Assembly: GCF_000761245.1 (NCBI RefSeq)
Contig: NZ_AWOR01000052.1
Location: 1 to 64,000, forward strand
DNA from: Comamonas testosteroni
Lineage (GTDB): Bacteria; Pseudomonadota; Gammaproteobacteria; Burkholderiales; Burkholderiaceae_C
DNA length: 64,000 nucleotides
Reading direction: 5' to 3'
The notes beneath the pieces were generated by a model. That model was given only the letters and a program-made list of their open reading frames with translations, was not told the DNA's origin and searched no databases. This document shows, piece after piece, positions 9,593-17,754 of this stretch (positions are counted from its first letter, which is position 1; the number at the start of each line of letters is the position of its first letter). The position numbers and the translations under genes were made by a program.

Positions 9593-10129
9593 ATGACCTT
9601 GTTAAATTTAATTACCGTCAATAATCAACTGTCATTCCTAACCGTCTATATGTGTTGGTGCGTGGCTGTTTTTGGTTTATTGCTAGGATTATTTGAGCCC
9701 AAAGGACTCATAGTTTCTGCAGTTTTTGCTGGAGTTGGCTTGATATTGTTCTGGAATAAAGTTATTGCAAATCGACGCAGAGTTACGTTAGATGCAGCTA
9801 GCTCTCAAGTGGTCATTTCGAGTGTCTCTGCCTTCTTTAAGCCAAAGCAGCGCGTCTATCCTCTAGAGCTGTTTGGCTCAGTTCAGTCATACATCCAGCA
9901 AGGAAAGAGTCCCGTCAACCGCGTAGAACTGGTCACTAAGACTGGGGGGCAGGCATTGCTGCTTGCTTTATTTAAGCCTGCAAATGCGGCTCCTTCGTTC
10001 TTCTCTTTCCCTGCACAAGGAGAAAATAAGAATGCAGAGCGCCTTCGGCAAGAGGTCGCTGTTCATCTTGGGCTTGTTGATCGAGGTTTTCTCGGGAACA
10101 GAATGTTCGGCGCGCAACTCAAAGACTGA
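9593..10129 (+). CDS. Hypothetical membrane protein with two N-terminal TM segments
   Basis: 178 residues from ATG 9593; a TTG at 9509 would extend it by 28 residues, but the hydrophobic region begins soon after the ATG. Two membrane spans are predicted at about residues 12-34 and 37-53 (FLTVYMCWCVAVFGLLLGLF and LIVSAVFAGVGLILFW), followed by a cytosolic domain of about 120 residues with RRRVTLDAASSQVVISS, which resembles the small beta-rich domains of YcxB- or PH-like proteins. Family not identified. It probably shares a transcript with the preceding unknown gene. Confidence 0.65.
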   Translation: MTLLNLITVNNQLSFLTVYMCWCVAVFGLLLGLFEPKGLIVSAVFAGVGLILFWNKVIANRRRVTLDAASSQVVISSVSAFFKPKQRVYPLELFGSVQSYIQQGKSPVNRVELVTKTGGQALLLALFKPANAAPSFFSFPAQGENKNAERLRQEVAVHLGLVDRGFLGNRMFGAQLKD

Positions 10130-10157
10130 CAGTCTCTCAGTGACTAAAGAATTCGTG

Positions 10158-10232
10158 CCAATGGCCGCTCTGGGTCGGTCGGCGACGGTCGCAGACCGGC
10201 CAGGAGCAGCTGGCCACCGCATCCTCTTGGGC
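10158..10232. repeat. Degenerate intergenic repeat (copy 1)
   Basis: Begins AATGGCCGCTCTGGGTCGG and continues GGCGACGGTCGCAGACCGGC. The first block recurs in altered form at 14852 and 14968. Part of the second (CGAC-GTCGCAGA--GGC) also occurs near 8816. It behaves like a family of short non-coding repeats filling gaps in this accessory region. Similar-looking repeats are familiar from Pseudomonas-type genomes, but that is from memory and was not searched. Confidence 0.5.
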
Positions 10233-10312
10233 GGCTACTTCAGACTGGTTGCGGCCTTTCAACTCAACAAGGGCGATGACTGCAACTACCACAAGCAGTC
10301 ATCGCACTGAGT

Positions 10313-10492
10313 TTACTTTTTCCCCCCGCTAGGTGGCGCATTGCTACGTCCTCCACCAGATGGATTGCCTGTTCCACTTGGCCATCCACCGCCATTTCCC
10401 TGACCACGGCCGCCTCCGGTTGATCCGCTACTTTTCCCACTACCTTGGGAGCTACTACTTCTACCCCCGCTATTACCGCCACTTCTACTCAT
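10313..10492 (-). CDS. Small Gly/Ser-rich protein, 59 residues
   Basis: ATG at 10492 is preceded by a perfect AAGGAG (10500-10505) with seven bases of spacing, and the frame runs 59 codons to TAA at 10313. About two thirds of the residues are Gly or Ser, with Arg, Asn, Gln, Pro and a terminal Lys pair. The C-terminal half carries GGGWPSGTGNPSGGGR and ends NAPPSGGKK. No signal peptide or membrane segment. Such composition implies an unstructured chain. It is downstream of the unknown 523-codon gene on the same strand, separated by 104 bases, so the two may be an operon. The function is unknown; the good ribosome binding site makes it likely to be translated. Confidence 0.65.
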   Translation of the reverse strand: MSRSGGNSGGRSSSSQGSGKSSGSTGGGRGQGNGGGWPSGTGNPSGGGRSNAPPSGGKK

Positions 10493-10596
10493 TTTCTTTC
10501 TCCTTGCCGGATCACTTAGGGATGCATCACTATCCGGCTTCGTGCTGCATTTGGATTGCCATACTTATATGAAGCACTCCTATAAATTCGAGCGAT

Positions 10597-12168
10597 TCAG
10601 TTGTTTAAGGCTCTTGTGAATACATCGATTTCTCTGAGAATCCACTGGGTCTTCAGAGGCAGTGCTGTATGGGGCATCAGCGTTTTTGGATCTCGCACAT
10701 ACTGTGGGGTATAGCCCATCAATCCTGCATAGTTCGCCGCACTCTGGCCTAAGCCTTCGTAAAAGCGATCGAACAACTCAGCCTCATTCCGCTCTGAAAG
10801 CAACCGATACTGAGACTTGCAGAACGCACATACTTGGATGTAAAAAGCGATGAATAGTGGCCCGGCGGTGTACTTAGACTGCTCGAGCGCTGACTTAAAG
10901 TGCGTGAGAGCCAGCAGGCTGTCACCGGCAAACATCGCATCACGGGCGCGTGCCCATTCGATGAGCCAACTGGGGGGGGTATCTAACCCTACATGCCAAG
11001 TTCCTTCAGTGAACGATCTATATTCCGTCTTGTAGGCTAATTCAGCGCTGCCCGGAATGTCTGCAGCGAGGTTGAGTGAACCAGGTAAGCTTCGGATCTG
11101 GTCGAGCAGGGCTTGATAGCGGGAAGATGCATGCTGAGCGACAGATTCATCAATATTTGGGTAGTCGTTGATTTGCAGATCCATCAAGTCGCTGCTTGGG
11201 ATTGAGTGCAAGCGCTCTGCCGAAAGGTTCGTCAAGCTGTCTCCCGCCAACGGCACGAATGGACCGTAACTTGCTACATGTACATTTAGATTGTGCGCAA
11301 TCATTGCTCCAAATGCATGAATCGCGAATGCGTTTTCGTTGACAGCCTTCGGCAGGTGATAGTTCAAGGGTTGAAGAGTTGGATAAAAGGTTTCCCACTT
11401 CATCCTGTTGTGCTTGCGTAGTCGATCTATCACCTGCTTGGACCGAGTGTTGACCTGCTGAGCGGTGAAGTCACGAGTCCATGCTTTCTCGTTGAGAGGA
11501 GCCTTTAGCTGAAACTCGTGATATTGATGAAGCTTATGTAATGAAATACCTGTAATCTGGCAAGCAGCATCCGCGAATGCTTTCAAAGGCCACGGCTCGT
11601 CCAGAGGCGCATGTGGCCAAGTGTCATCTTGCAATAGTTCGCTGATTAATTTCAGCGACAGCTTGCGAAGATTTTGACTAAGAAAATACTGAAAACTGTG
11701 CGACTGATTCTGCGCATTGCATGCGTACTCTCTAACAAACTCTCGATAGTGACTGAGTGCTGATATATAAAAATTTACCGCCAGTTCGGATACGCCCCAG
11801 AGCGAGTAGCGCTCGGTGAGTAGAACCTTGATGTATTGACGCAATTCGCTATATTCAGCGACTGATTCAAAGTCAGTTTTTGAAAACTGATTTACGTAAG
11901 CTTGAATCGTTCTACTTTTTTTGAGCTTCTGCGTATCTTTAGGAGCGAAATGGGTAGTTACCGCGATTAGGTCGTCGAGAGATCCATATCCGCCACCCTC
12001 TTGCTGAATTGTCTCGAAAGCCTGCCGCAACGCGGCGCGCCGTTCTTTCTCTGTAGCGGCGACGCGGAAGGCAACATCTTCGTTATCGCTGTTCCACAGC
12101 CCTAGGCAGTCGCACACGACCTTGTGCAGGTAGCCCAGCGTTGGAAGTTGATTAGTAGTGTCTAGCAT
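10597..12168 (-). CDS. Hypothetical protein, 523 residues, largely helical
   Basis: ATG at 12168 follows AAGGAA. The protein is soluble, with no signal peptide or TM segment. The first 150 residues are charged and helical; the middle contains WPLKAFADAACQITGISLHKLHQYHEFQLKAPLNEKAW. The C-terminal third looks like tetratricopeptide-style helices (RARDAMFAGDSLLALTHFKSALEQS, about residues 410-435). No catalytic motif was recognised. Base composition is lower in GC than the purine genes to the right. Followed on the same strand by the 59-residue Gly/Ser-rich protein, and flanked on both sides by non-coding, repeat-like DNA, which fits a laterally acquired cargo unit. Confidence 0.8.
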   Translation of the reverse strand: MLDTTNQLPTLGYLHKVVCDCLGLWNSDNEDVAFRVAATEKERRAALRQAFETIQQEGGGYGSLDDLIAVTTHFAPKDTQKLKKSRTIQAYVNQFSKTDFESVAEYSELRQYIKVLLTERYSLWGVSELAVNFYISALSHYREFVREYACNAQNQSHSFQYFLSQNLRKLSLKLISELLQDDTWPHAPLDEPWPLKAFADAACQITGISLHKLHQYHEFQLKAPLNEKAWTRDFTAQQVNTRSKQVIDRLRKHNRMKWETFYPTLQPLNYHLPKAVNENAFAIHAFGAMIAHNLNVHVASYGPFVPLAGDSLTNLSAERLHSIPSSDLMDLQINDYPNIDESVAQHASSRYQALLDQIRSLPGSLNLAADIPGSAELAYKTEYRSFTEGTWHVGLDTPPSWLIEWARARDAMFAGDSLLALTHFKSALEQSKYTAGPLFIAFYIQVCAFCKSQYRLLSERNEAELFDRFYEGLGQSAANYAGLMGYTPQYVRDPKTLMPHTALPLKTQWILREIDVFTRALNN

Positions 12169-12709
12169 GTTTTTCCTTAGAAACTGCCTCGATCCTACTG
12201 AGATGAATGTTCTTTACTAAGTATCAAAATCGCGATTTGAATCGACCAGTATCTCCTAGATAGGAACGACTGCTATCTGGCTGAAAACAGTCCTGCCCCT
12301 CGCAGATGTGACCGGCAGCAATCGCTGCATCGCTGACATAGTCCTGCGAGGCTCGAACGGCCGCAGTGGGTCGATCGCAGGTCCTCGCAACGACTGCTAA
12401 CCGGCATGCAAACTTGCGGCCAAACTTCGTCCAGATTGCCCAGTGTCGAGTGACCGCTCCCGCCGAGAGCAGACGCTAGCTAGTGATCTTGCTAGCGAAC
12501 GGAATGGGTCGCGGCCTGCCTCTGGAGGCGGCCTAAAGCTGCCGTTGAATTGACTTTTTCCATGTCTCTGCATTGGCCCGCAAGATCCTGTGCTTGTAAG
12601 CTAAAAAGGACATCGCTATGGCAGAGCTTCAAGCGCTGAATGCCGATGGACTGATGTCCGTAGACTCCCTTTTTTGGGGCAGGAGCCCCAAATCCCATTG
12701 CCTCAGTAG
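12169..12709. other. 541-base non-coding gap with repeat-like DNA
   Basis: No supported gene. The gap holds repeat-like tracts (for example GGCCGCAGTGGGTCGATCGC near 12359) that resemble the repeat copies at 10158 and 14852. Short frames on both strands lack ribosome binding sites. A GC-rich hairpin sits at its right end next to the Rieske gene. Confidence 0.5.
12673..12692. terminator. Hairpin just downstream of the Rieske gene
   Basis: Stem TTTGGGGC / GCCCCAAA with loop AGGA, 17 bases past the stop of the minus-strand Rieske gene. Read on the minus strand the stem is followed by A rather than U residues, so it is only a weak or unconventional terminator. It may instead stabilise the mRNA 3' end. 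Confidence 0.35.
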
Positions 12710-13822
12710 TCAGAGTGCCAGTGCTTCGACCGGTTTGGTCGTATAGCCAATCATTCCCCTGGGGACATACGTACCCTCACTTTGATCTTGGTACTCATGG
12801 GCCTTTGCACGGGGATTGTAGAACTGCTTGTACCAGATTCGCGCCTTGTGAAAAGCGCCATCGCTTGGAATAAATAGTGGGTTCAGGCATGGAGCTTTTT
12901 GAGTCCACACCTCGAAATCCTGAGAAAACGCAGCCAAGCTGGTTGCCTGATATTCCTTGGCAAGCATTTGGTCCGAAATAGTAGGCTCGCCACCATGCTC
13001 AGTACGCACCAAAAGGTTGTGCCACACCTTAATTTTTCCGTCCTCTACGGGGGTGTGCATGATCATCATGAAAGAGCTAAACATGCCGCTGACCTTGGCG
13101 GCCAGGATGCCTGGACCATGATATGAGGTATCTGTGTGCATCAACTCATCGGTGGCAGTCGCACCAGTGAATCGACGATGGCCGCATGCTTGGCGCTGCA
13201 TTGCGTGATGACCCTTGAATTCGTTCTCGAATTGCTGAACATATGACCCGTGAATTGGGCTGAGGTGTCCATAGTCAGCAATGTTGTCAACGACCTCTTG
13301 TGGATGCTGATTAAGCTCCCCCAACACATCCCATTCACCATTAACAATGGATGGATCATCCCACTCTGAAAAAACTGGCAAATCGTAATCAGGGCCTTTG
13401 CCTTCAGGGTCATGCCAGACCCAAATAGCTCCATATTTTTCTTCTACGATCCAGCTTTTGACAGCCGCTGCTGTTGGGATGCTGCCTTCGTGGTACGGGA
13501 TCTCATTGCATTTCCCGTCTGCTCCAAATCGCCATCCATGATAGGGGCATCTGATGCTGTCACCTTCCACATTGCTCCCACCTCCATCAATCACCACGTA
13601 GCTTGTTGTGTTGGGGGCACCCAGGTGGGTTTTCATGTGGGGGCAGTACGCATCAAGTAGCACTATCTTGCCCGTACTGCGACCACGATACAGGGCGAAG
13701 TCTTGACCAAAGTAACGTAGCGCCAAGGGCTTGCTTGAGTTGACTGACTTGGAATCAGCCACCATAAACCATCCACGAGGATAGGTGAATTCACCGAGGC
13801 GATAGTCATTTGAGGTAGCCAT
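12710..13822 (-). CDS. Rieske non-heme iron oxygenase, KshA/VanA-like
   Basis: 370 residues. The Rieske [2Fe-2S] centre is C60-x-H62 and C92-x2-H95 (CPHM...CPYHGW). The catalytic mononuclear iron site matches D-x3-D-x2-H-x4-H, here D179, D183, H186 and H191. This is the single-component oxygenase architecture of 3-ketosteroid 9-alpha-hydroxylase (KshA), vanillate demethylase and related enzymes, which need a separate reductase; none is in the window. GGAG precedes the ATG. It is divergent from an AT-rich LysR gene across a 171-base promoter region with an imperfect inverted repeat, so it is likely controlled by that regulator. Substrate unknown; steroid degradation is a guess from the host lineage. 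Confidence 0.85.
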   Translation of the reverse strand: MATSNDYRLGEFTYPRGWFMVADSKSVNSSKPLALRYFGQDFALYRGRSTGKIVLLDAYCPHMKTHLGAPNTTSYVVIDGGGSNVEGDSIRCPYHGWRFGADGKCNEIPYHEGSIPTAAAVKSWIVEEKYGAIWVWHDPEGKGPDYDLPVFSEWDDPSIVNGEWDVLGELNQHPQEVVDNIADYGHLSPIHGSYVQQFENEFKGHHAMQRQACGHRRFTGATATDELMHTDTSYHGPGILAAKVSGMFSSFMMIMHTPVEDGKIKVWHNLLVRTEHGGEPTISDQMLAKEYQATSLAAFSQDFEVWTQKAPCLNPLFIPSDGAFHKARIWYKQFYNPRAKAHEYQDQSEGTYVPRGMIGYTTKPVEALAL

Positions 13823-13845
13823 TTTGTCTCCTTTATTTATCGAAT

Positions 13846-13917
13846 GGATATTCCAATCAAGAACGTATCTGCATATAATTTATATTACTCAGTTTGATAT
13901 GCTCTTGACTAATATCC
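13846..13917. promoter_or_regulatory. Imperfect inverted repeat in the Rieske/LysR divergent promoter
   Basis: The left arm GGATATTCCAATCAAGAACG at 13846 is matched on the other strand by the arm at 13896-13917, which reads GGATATTAGTCAAGAGCATA in reverse complement. The arms share GGATATT, TCAAGA and a terminal TATC and are separated by about 26 bases of AT-rich DNA. Likely operator for the LysR protein; inference only. Confidence 0.45.
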
Positions 13918-13993
13918 GATCCGGAATTTAAAAGAGGGAATTGAAGATGTCTATGTGTAATTTTGCACTTCATGTTTATTTTTGCACTATGCC

Positions 13994-14839
13994 ATGATGA
14001 AATGGGATGATTTGAGGATTTATTTGTATGCCGCTGAGGCCGGGACTTATGCTAAAGCATCTCAGTTTCTTCAGCTTGATAGAACAACTGTCTCACGACG
14101 GATAGAAATTTTAGAAAAACACTTTAAATTTAAATTGTTTTTTGTAAAAGACAATCATCTTTTTCCAACTGCAGAGGGCGCAAAAATTCTTCACTATGCA
14201 TCACTTATCAGAAATTCAATCGCTGAAATGAATAGAGATATTTTTGATGAAAATAGTGAAGTCACAGAGAGAATTAAGCTTGCGATATCTAAGGGGCTCG
14301 GCTCTGTTTTTACAGAGCAAATTATGCTTTTTAACGAATCCAATCCTAAAATAGAGTTGGAGATTATTACATCCAATAATCCTGAGAAGGCCGTTGCAGA
14401 AAAGTTTTGTGATATTGGGCTAATGGAGCATTATTCAGAGCCTAAAACAGTTGATTCAAATTTTATTTGCAATTTCAAAGCGAATTTTTACTTTGGTATT
14501 AAATCAAAAATTAATACTCAAGAAATGCCTGTTCTATATTGGCACAATAATCCCCCAAGTGAATTTATTGAGTGGATAAATTGCCACTTTTCATCTCAGT
14601 CGAGATATGGCAGTTATGTCAGTGATATTGACAATATTAAAAATATTGGACGAAATGGAAATGTTATTGTTCCATTGTGGTCAAAAATAGGGGAAAATGA
14701 AAATGAACTTAAATGCTATTCAGAAGAATCAATACATCACGTACCCATTTGGATTATTCAGTCAAAATTACTACCATTGACTGCAGGGCAAAGAGCTTTA
14801 AAGAACCATTTCCTAAAATATATTTCTTTGCTTAATTAA
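13994..14839 (+). CDS. LysR-type transcriptional regulator, AT-rich
   Basis: 281 residues from ATG 13994; ATG 13997 is equally possible, and no strong Shine-Dalgarno is visible. The N-terminal helix-turn-helix (DLRIYLYAAEAGTYAKASQFLQLDRTTVSRRIEILEKHF) is typical of LysR proteins, and the effector domain is recognisable though divergent and somewhat short. The gene is strikingly AT-rich, full of AAA and TTT codons, unlike the GC-rich genes from 15270 on. That indicates recent lateral transfer. Divergent from the Rieske oxygenase gene, its probable target. Confidence 0.85.
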   Translation: MMKWDDLRIYLYAAEAGTYAKASQFLQLDRTTVSRRIEILEKHFKFKLFFVKDNHLFPTAEGAKILHYASLIRNSIAEMNRDIFDENSEVTERIKLAISKGLGSVFTEQIMLFNESNPKIELEIITSNNPEKAVAEKFCDIGLMEHYSEPKTVDSNFICNFKANFYFGIKSKINTQEMPVLYWHNNPPSEFIEWINCHFSSQSRYGSYVSDIDNIKNIGRNGNVIVPLWSKIGENENELKCYSEESIHHVPIWIIQSKLLPLTAGQRALKNHFLKYISLLN

Positions 14840-14851
14840 ATATAATTCAGA

Positions 14852-15010
14852 TGGCTGCTCTGGGTCGAAAGCACCAGTTCGATGCAGACAAAAAAGGGCA
14901 CCTGGAATTCGTGACAGACCGGTGACCGCTTTGAGCTTTAGAGCAGACCTCCATGGCAGTCGCGCTCCAATGACTGCTTTGGGCATTGGCCGTCATGGGC
15001 ATCTTTGAGT
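14852..15010. repeat. Degenerate intergenic repeats (copies 2-4)
   Basis: Three copies of one motif follow each other: ATGGCTGCTCTGGGTCGAAA (about 14852), GTGACCGCTTTGAGCTTTAG (about 14923) and AATGACTGCTTTGGGCATTG (about 14968). The first block of the repeat at 10158 has the same form. The common core is ATG-C-GCT-TGGG followed by an approximate reverse complement. No coding potential was seen. Confidence 0.5.
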
Positions 15011-15106
15011 GGAGCGACTGCAGACAGCCTCGGGGGTGTTCTCAGATTCATTCACGGGGGTTATCACGCTTGCGCTGCACTCGCGAACCCAACCCATTGA
15101 ATCTTC

Positions 15107-15143
15107 AATAGAAAAAGCGCTCACAACGAGCGCTTTTTCTATT
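15107..15143. terminator. Bidirectional hairpin terminator between lysR and puuD
   Basis: Perfect 16-base stem AATAGAAAAAGCGCTC with loop ACAAC and its complement, giving T tracts on both strands. It could stop transcripts of the minus-strand puuD unit and of the plus-strand regulator. Confidence 0.8.
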
Positions 15144-15153
15144 AGGGAAAGGG

Positions 15154-15247
15154 AGTTGACGACTTTGATGCCGCGCCCCCTCCATGGAAAGCCGCATGGA
15201 TGCCAGGCCGATGTTTACGACTTTAGTTTCCAGTTGACGACTTTGAT
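15154..15247. repeat. 16-base direct repeat downstream of puuD
   Basis: AGTTGACGACTTTGAT occurs at 15154-15169 and again at 15232-15247, with a third degenerate copy (TTTACGACTTTAG) near 15213. Start-to-start spacing is 78 bases. No function is assigned. Confidence 0.6.
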
Positions 15248-15269
15248 TACCCAGAACAACAGCTGATGA

Positions 15270-16589
15270 TCAGTTCACGGCAGCGCCGGACTCATACCAG
15301 GTCTTGATCAGGTTGCGCTCGTCCTCAGACAGTGCGCCAGGATTGCCGAAAGGCATTTTCTTCAGCTGCACCACCTGTTGGTAGATCTGCTGGGCGTGCG
15401 ACTTCACAGCTTCGGGGGAGTCCAGACGGACAGCCTTTTGCTGGATGGCAGTGCCGTGGCACACCACGCAGTGCTGCTGGAAGATCGCGTTGACCTTGGC
15501 GAAGCCTTCGCCACCAGCGGCTGCCGGTGCTGCGGCTGCCGGTGCTGCGGCTGCCGATGCAGTGGCGGCGCCTTCGGCAGCGGGAGCTGCAGGAGCAGCA
15601 GTCGCGGCTGGAGCAGGAGCGGCAGGCGCTGCAGCAGCAGGAGCGGTTGCAGCCACAGGAGCAGGCTTGAGCCAGACAAACACGGCCAGCAGAGCAGCCA
15701 CGCCGACAGCAGCGTAAGGCCAGGGGTGGCTGTTGCGACCGAGCTTGTAGCCATGGCGCATCACGAAGAACTGGCGAATGGCAGCGCCGGCAAACATCAT
15801 GCCGATCAGCACCAGCCAGTTCAGCTTGTGGCTGTACAACCAGCCATAGTGGTTGGAGAGCATGGCGAACAGCACGGGCAGCGTGAAATACGTGTTGTGC
15901 ACGCTGCGCTGCTTGGCACGTTGGCCGTGACGTGGGTCCACGGGCTCGCCGGCCTTCAGGGATGCCACCACCTTGCGCTGGCCAGGGATGATCCAGAAGA
16001 ACACGTTGGCGCTCATGGACGTCGCGATCATCGCACCCATCAGCAGGAAGGCGGCCTGGCCGGGGAAGATGTGGCAGGCCAGGTAGGCGGCGATACACAC
16101 CAGAACCAGAACCATGGCACCGACGGTGGCGTCGCCATTCTTCTTCTGGCCGAAGGTGCGGCAGATGAAGTCATACAGCAGCCAGAAAACCACCAGGAAG
16201 CCCAGAGCCGAAGCCACGGCGACGCCGGTGCTCATGGCATTGGGGTCGCCGGGAGTGACCAGATAGATATTGGCGTTCCAGAGATAGGAGACCGTCAGCA
16301 GGGCAAAACCGGACAGCCACGTGGTGTAGCTTTCCCAGTAGAACCAGTGCAGGTGATCCGGCATCTTGGGAGGGGACACATTGAACTTCACGGGGTGGTA
16401 GAAACCGCCACCGTGCACAGCCCAGAGTTCGCCGTTAACGCCCTGCTTTTTCAGGTCGTCATCCACGGGCGGCGTCAAGCTGCTGTCCAGGAACACAAAG
16501 TAGAAGGAGGAACCGACCCAGGCGATCGCGGTAATGACGTGGAGCCACCGCAATAGCAGGCCGGCCCAGTCGAGAATGTAGCTTTCCAT
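15270..16589 (-). CDS. puuD: Membrane urate oxidase (hydroxylase) PuuD with cytochrome c domain
   Basis: 439 residues from ATG 16589 (MESYILDWAGLLLRWLHVITAIAWVGSSFYF), the conserved PuuD N terminus. An integral membrane urate hydroxylase domain with about eight spans occupies residues 1-305. A linker of Ala and Pro (about 310-360) leads to a class I cytochrome c domain with CVVCH at 374-378 and the probable axial Met at 412 (KKMPFGN). PuuD oxidises urate to 5-hydroxyisourate and passes electrons to the respiratory chain rather than forming peroxide. It starts the pathway continued by UraH, the UraD-AllC fusion and PuuE. A TGTATGCA motif (16722) lies 133 bases upstream. Confidence 0.93.
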   Translation of the reverse strand: MESYILDWAGLLLRWLHVITAIAWVGSSFYFVFLDSSLTPPVDDDLKKQGVNGELWAVHGGGFYHPVKFNVSPPKMPDHLHWFYWESYTTWLSGFALLTVSYLWNANIYLVTPGDPNAMSTGVAVASALGFLVVFWLLYDFICRTFGQKKNGDATVGAMVLVLVCIAAYLACHIFPGQAAFLLMGAMIATSMSANVFFWIIPGQRKVVASLKAGEPVDPRHGQRAKQRSVHNTYFTLPVLFAMLSNHYGWLYSHKLNWLVLIGMMFAGAAIRQFFVMRHGYKLGRNSHPWPYAAVGVAALLAVFVWLKPAPVAATAPAAAAPAAPAPAATAAPAAPAAEGAATASAAAAPAAAAPAAAGGEGFAKVNAIFQQHCVVCHGTAIQQKAVRLDSPEAVKSHAQQIYQQVVQLKKMPFGNPGALSEDERNLIKTWYESGAAVN

Positions 16590-16721
16590 AGCTCTCAACC
16601 TTGGCAGCGTGGGGCTGCCTAACAACCTGCTCACCACTGCGGGCGCTCTGAGCAGAAGAAAAGGCCGCGCTCCCGGACGTTACACACGGGGCACCGCTGC
16701 GACCATTCTGTCGACCGAAAG

Positions 16722-16729
16722 TGTATGCA
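16722..16729 (-). promoter_or_regulatory. Candidate GntR operator upstream of puuD
   Basis: TGTATGCA followed by AT-rich TTTTTGC, a one-mismatch variant of the TGTATACA motif found near uraH/ggt, gntR/gckA and the permease gene. It lies in the 293-base gap between xdhC and puuD; no other gene is seen in that gap. Confidence 0.4.
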
Positions 16730-16882
16730 ATTTTTGCTGCCACAACTCTCGAATCAGGGATAAACCACCCTAGAGATTTCCCTAATACAAGAGCGATATG
16801 CAAGGATCGGGCCTGATTTTCAGGGCATGCGACCTGCATGTTTGCGGCGACATGCACCAGATCAGGTGCATTCGTTGCACCA

Positions 16883-17713
16883 TCAGCTCGCAGAAAAGCG
16901 CTGCAAAAGCTGTGCTGCCACCGCCACAGCGATCACCTCGGGCTCCTTGCCGGTAATGCCCGGCACGCCGATCGGGCAGGTGATATGGGCCAACTCTGCA
17001 TCGCTGAACCCTCGACTGCGCAAGCGGCTGCTGAAACTGGCCCATTTGGTCTTGCTGCCGATCAACCCCACAAAAGGCAGATCGCCTCGCTCGCGCTGGC
17101 GCAGCAGACATTGCGCCACCACCTCAAGGTCTTCGGCATGGCTGAAGCTCATGATGAGCACCTGCGACTGCGGCGGCAGCTGTGCCACCGCAGCCTGCAC
17201 CGGATCGGAATGCTCGCACTGCACCCCTATCTGCTCCTGCACGGGAAAGACTGCATCACGGCTGTCGACCCAGACCACGCGGTACGGCAAGCTGCGCAAA
17301 ATGCGCACCAGCGCATGCCCCACATGGCCCGCGCCGAACAAGGCCACACATTGCGACGGCTCGGGCATCAAGGCCCGCAGACGTTGAGCATCGCGGGCGT
17401 CAAACCATGCAAAGTGCAGCTCCAGCGCACCGCCGCAGCATTGGCCCAGACTGGGGCCAAGCGCATACCGCTGGATATGCTCGCGCAAGGCTGCGGGGTC
17501 TGCTTCCCACTGCGCCAGCAACTGGCGCGCCTGGGCAATGGCCTGCCACTCCAGGTGACCACCGCCGATCGTCCCCATCACCTCATCGGCAAACACAGCC
17601 ATCCAGGCCCCCTCCTCACGGGGCACGGAGCCACGAGTGGCCTGTACCTGCACCCAGCACAGCGGCTGCTGCGCCAGACGGTTCAAGATTTCTTGCTGTG
17701 TTTCACTCCACAT
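16883..17713 (-). CDS. xdhC: XdhC, molybdenum cofactor insertion factor for xanthine dehydrogenase
   Basis: 276 residues from ATG 17713. Conserved XdhC/CoxI motifs: ATRGSVPREEGAWMAV near the start, GTIGGGHLEW at about residues 50-60 and LGPSLGQCCGGALELHF at about 95-112. A C-terminal Rossmann domain has VALFGAGHVGHALVRIL. XdhC carries and sulfurates molybdopterin for the XdhB subunit of xanthine dehydrogenase, which makes the urate consumed by PuuD. The xdhA and xdhB genes are not in this window, so xdhC is separated from them here. Same strand as puuD, 293 bases upstream of it. Confidence 0.92.
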   Translation of the reverse strand: MWSETQQEILNRLAQQPLCWVQVQATRGSVPREEGAWMAVFADEVMGTIGGGHLEWQAIAQARQLLAQWEADPAALREHIQRYALGPSLGQCCGGALELHFAWFDARDAQRLRALMPEPSQCVALFGAGHVGHALVRILRSLPYRVVWVDSRDAVFPVQEQIGVQCEHSDPVQAAVAQLPPQSQVLIMSFSHAEDLEVVAQCLLRQRERGDLPFVGLIGSKTKWASFSSRLRSRGFSDAELAHITCPIGVPGITGKEPEVIAVAVAAQLLQRFSAS

Positions 17714-17754
17714 GACTGAACGCCGATTGCTTTGATGACCGATGTTCATGCATT

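Noticed and set aside
12492-12698. 68-codon minus-strand frame downstream of the Rieske gene
   Set aside because: No Shine-Dalgarno and sequence resembles repeat-type intergenic DNA rather than a protein.
15009-15266. 85-codon plus-strand frame between lysR and puuD
   Set aside because: Spans the terminator hairpin and the direct repeat; no ribosome binding site or domain.
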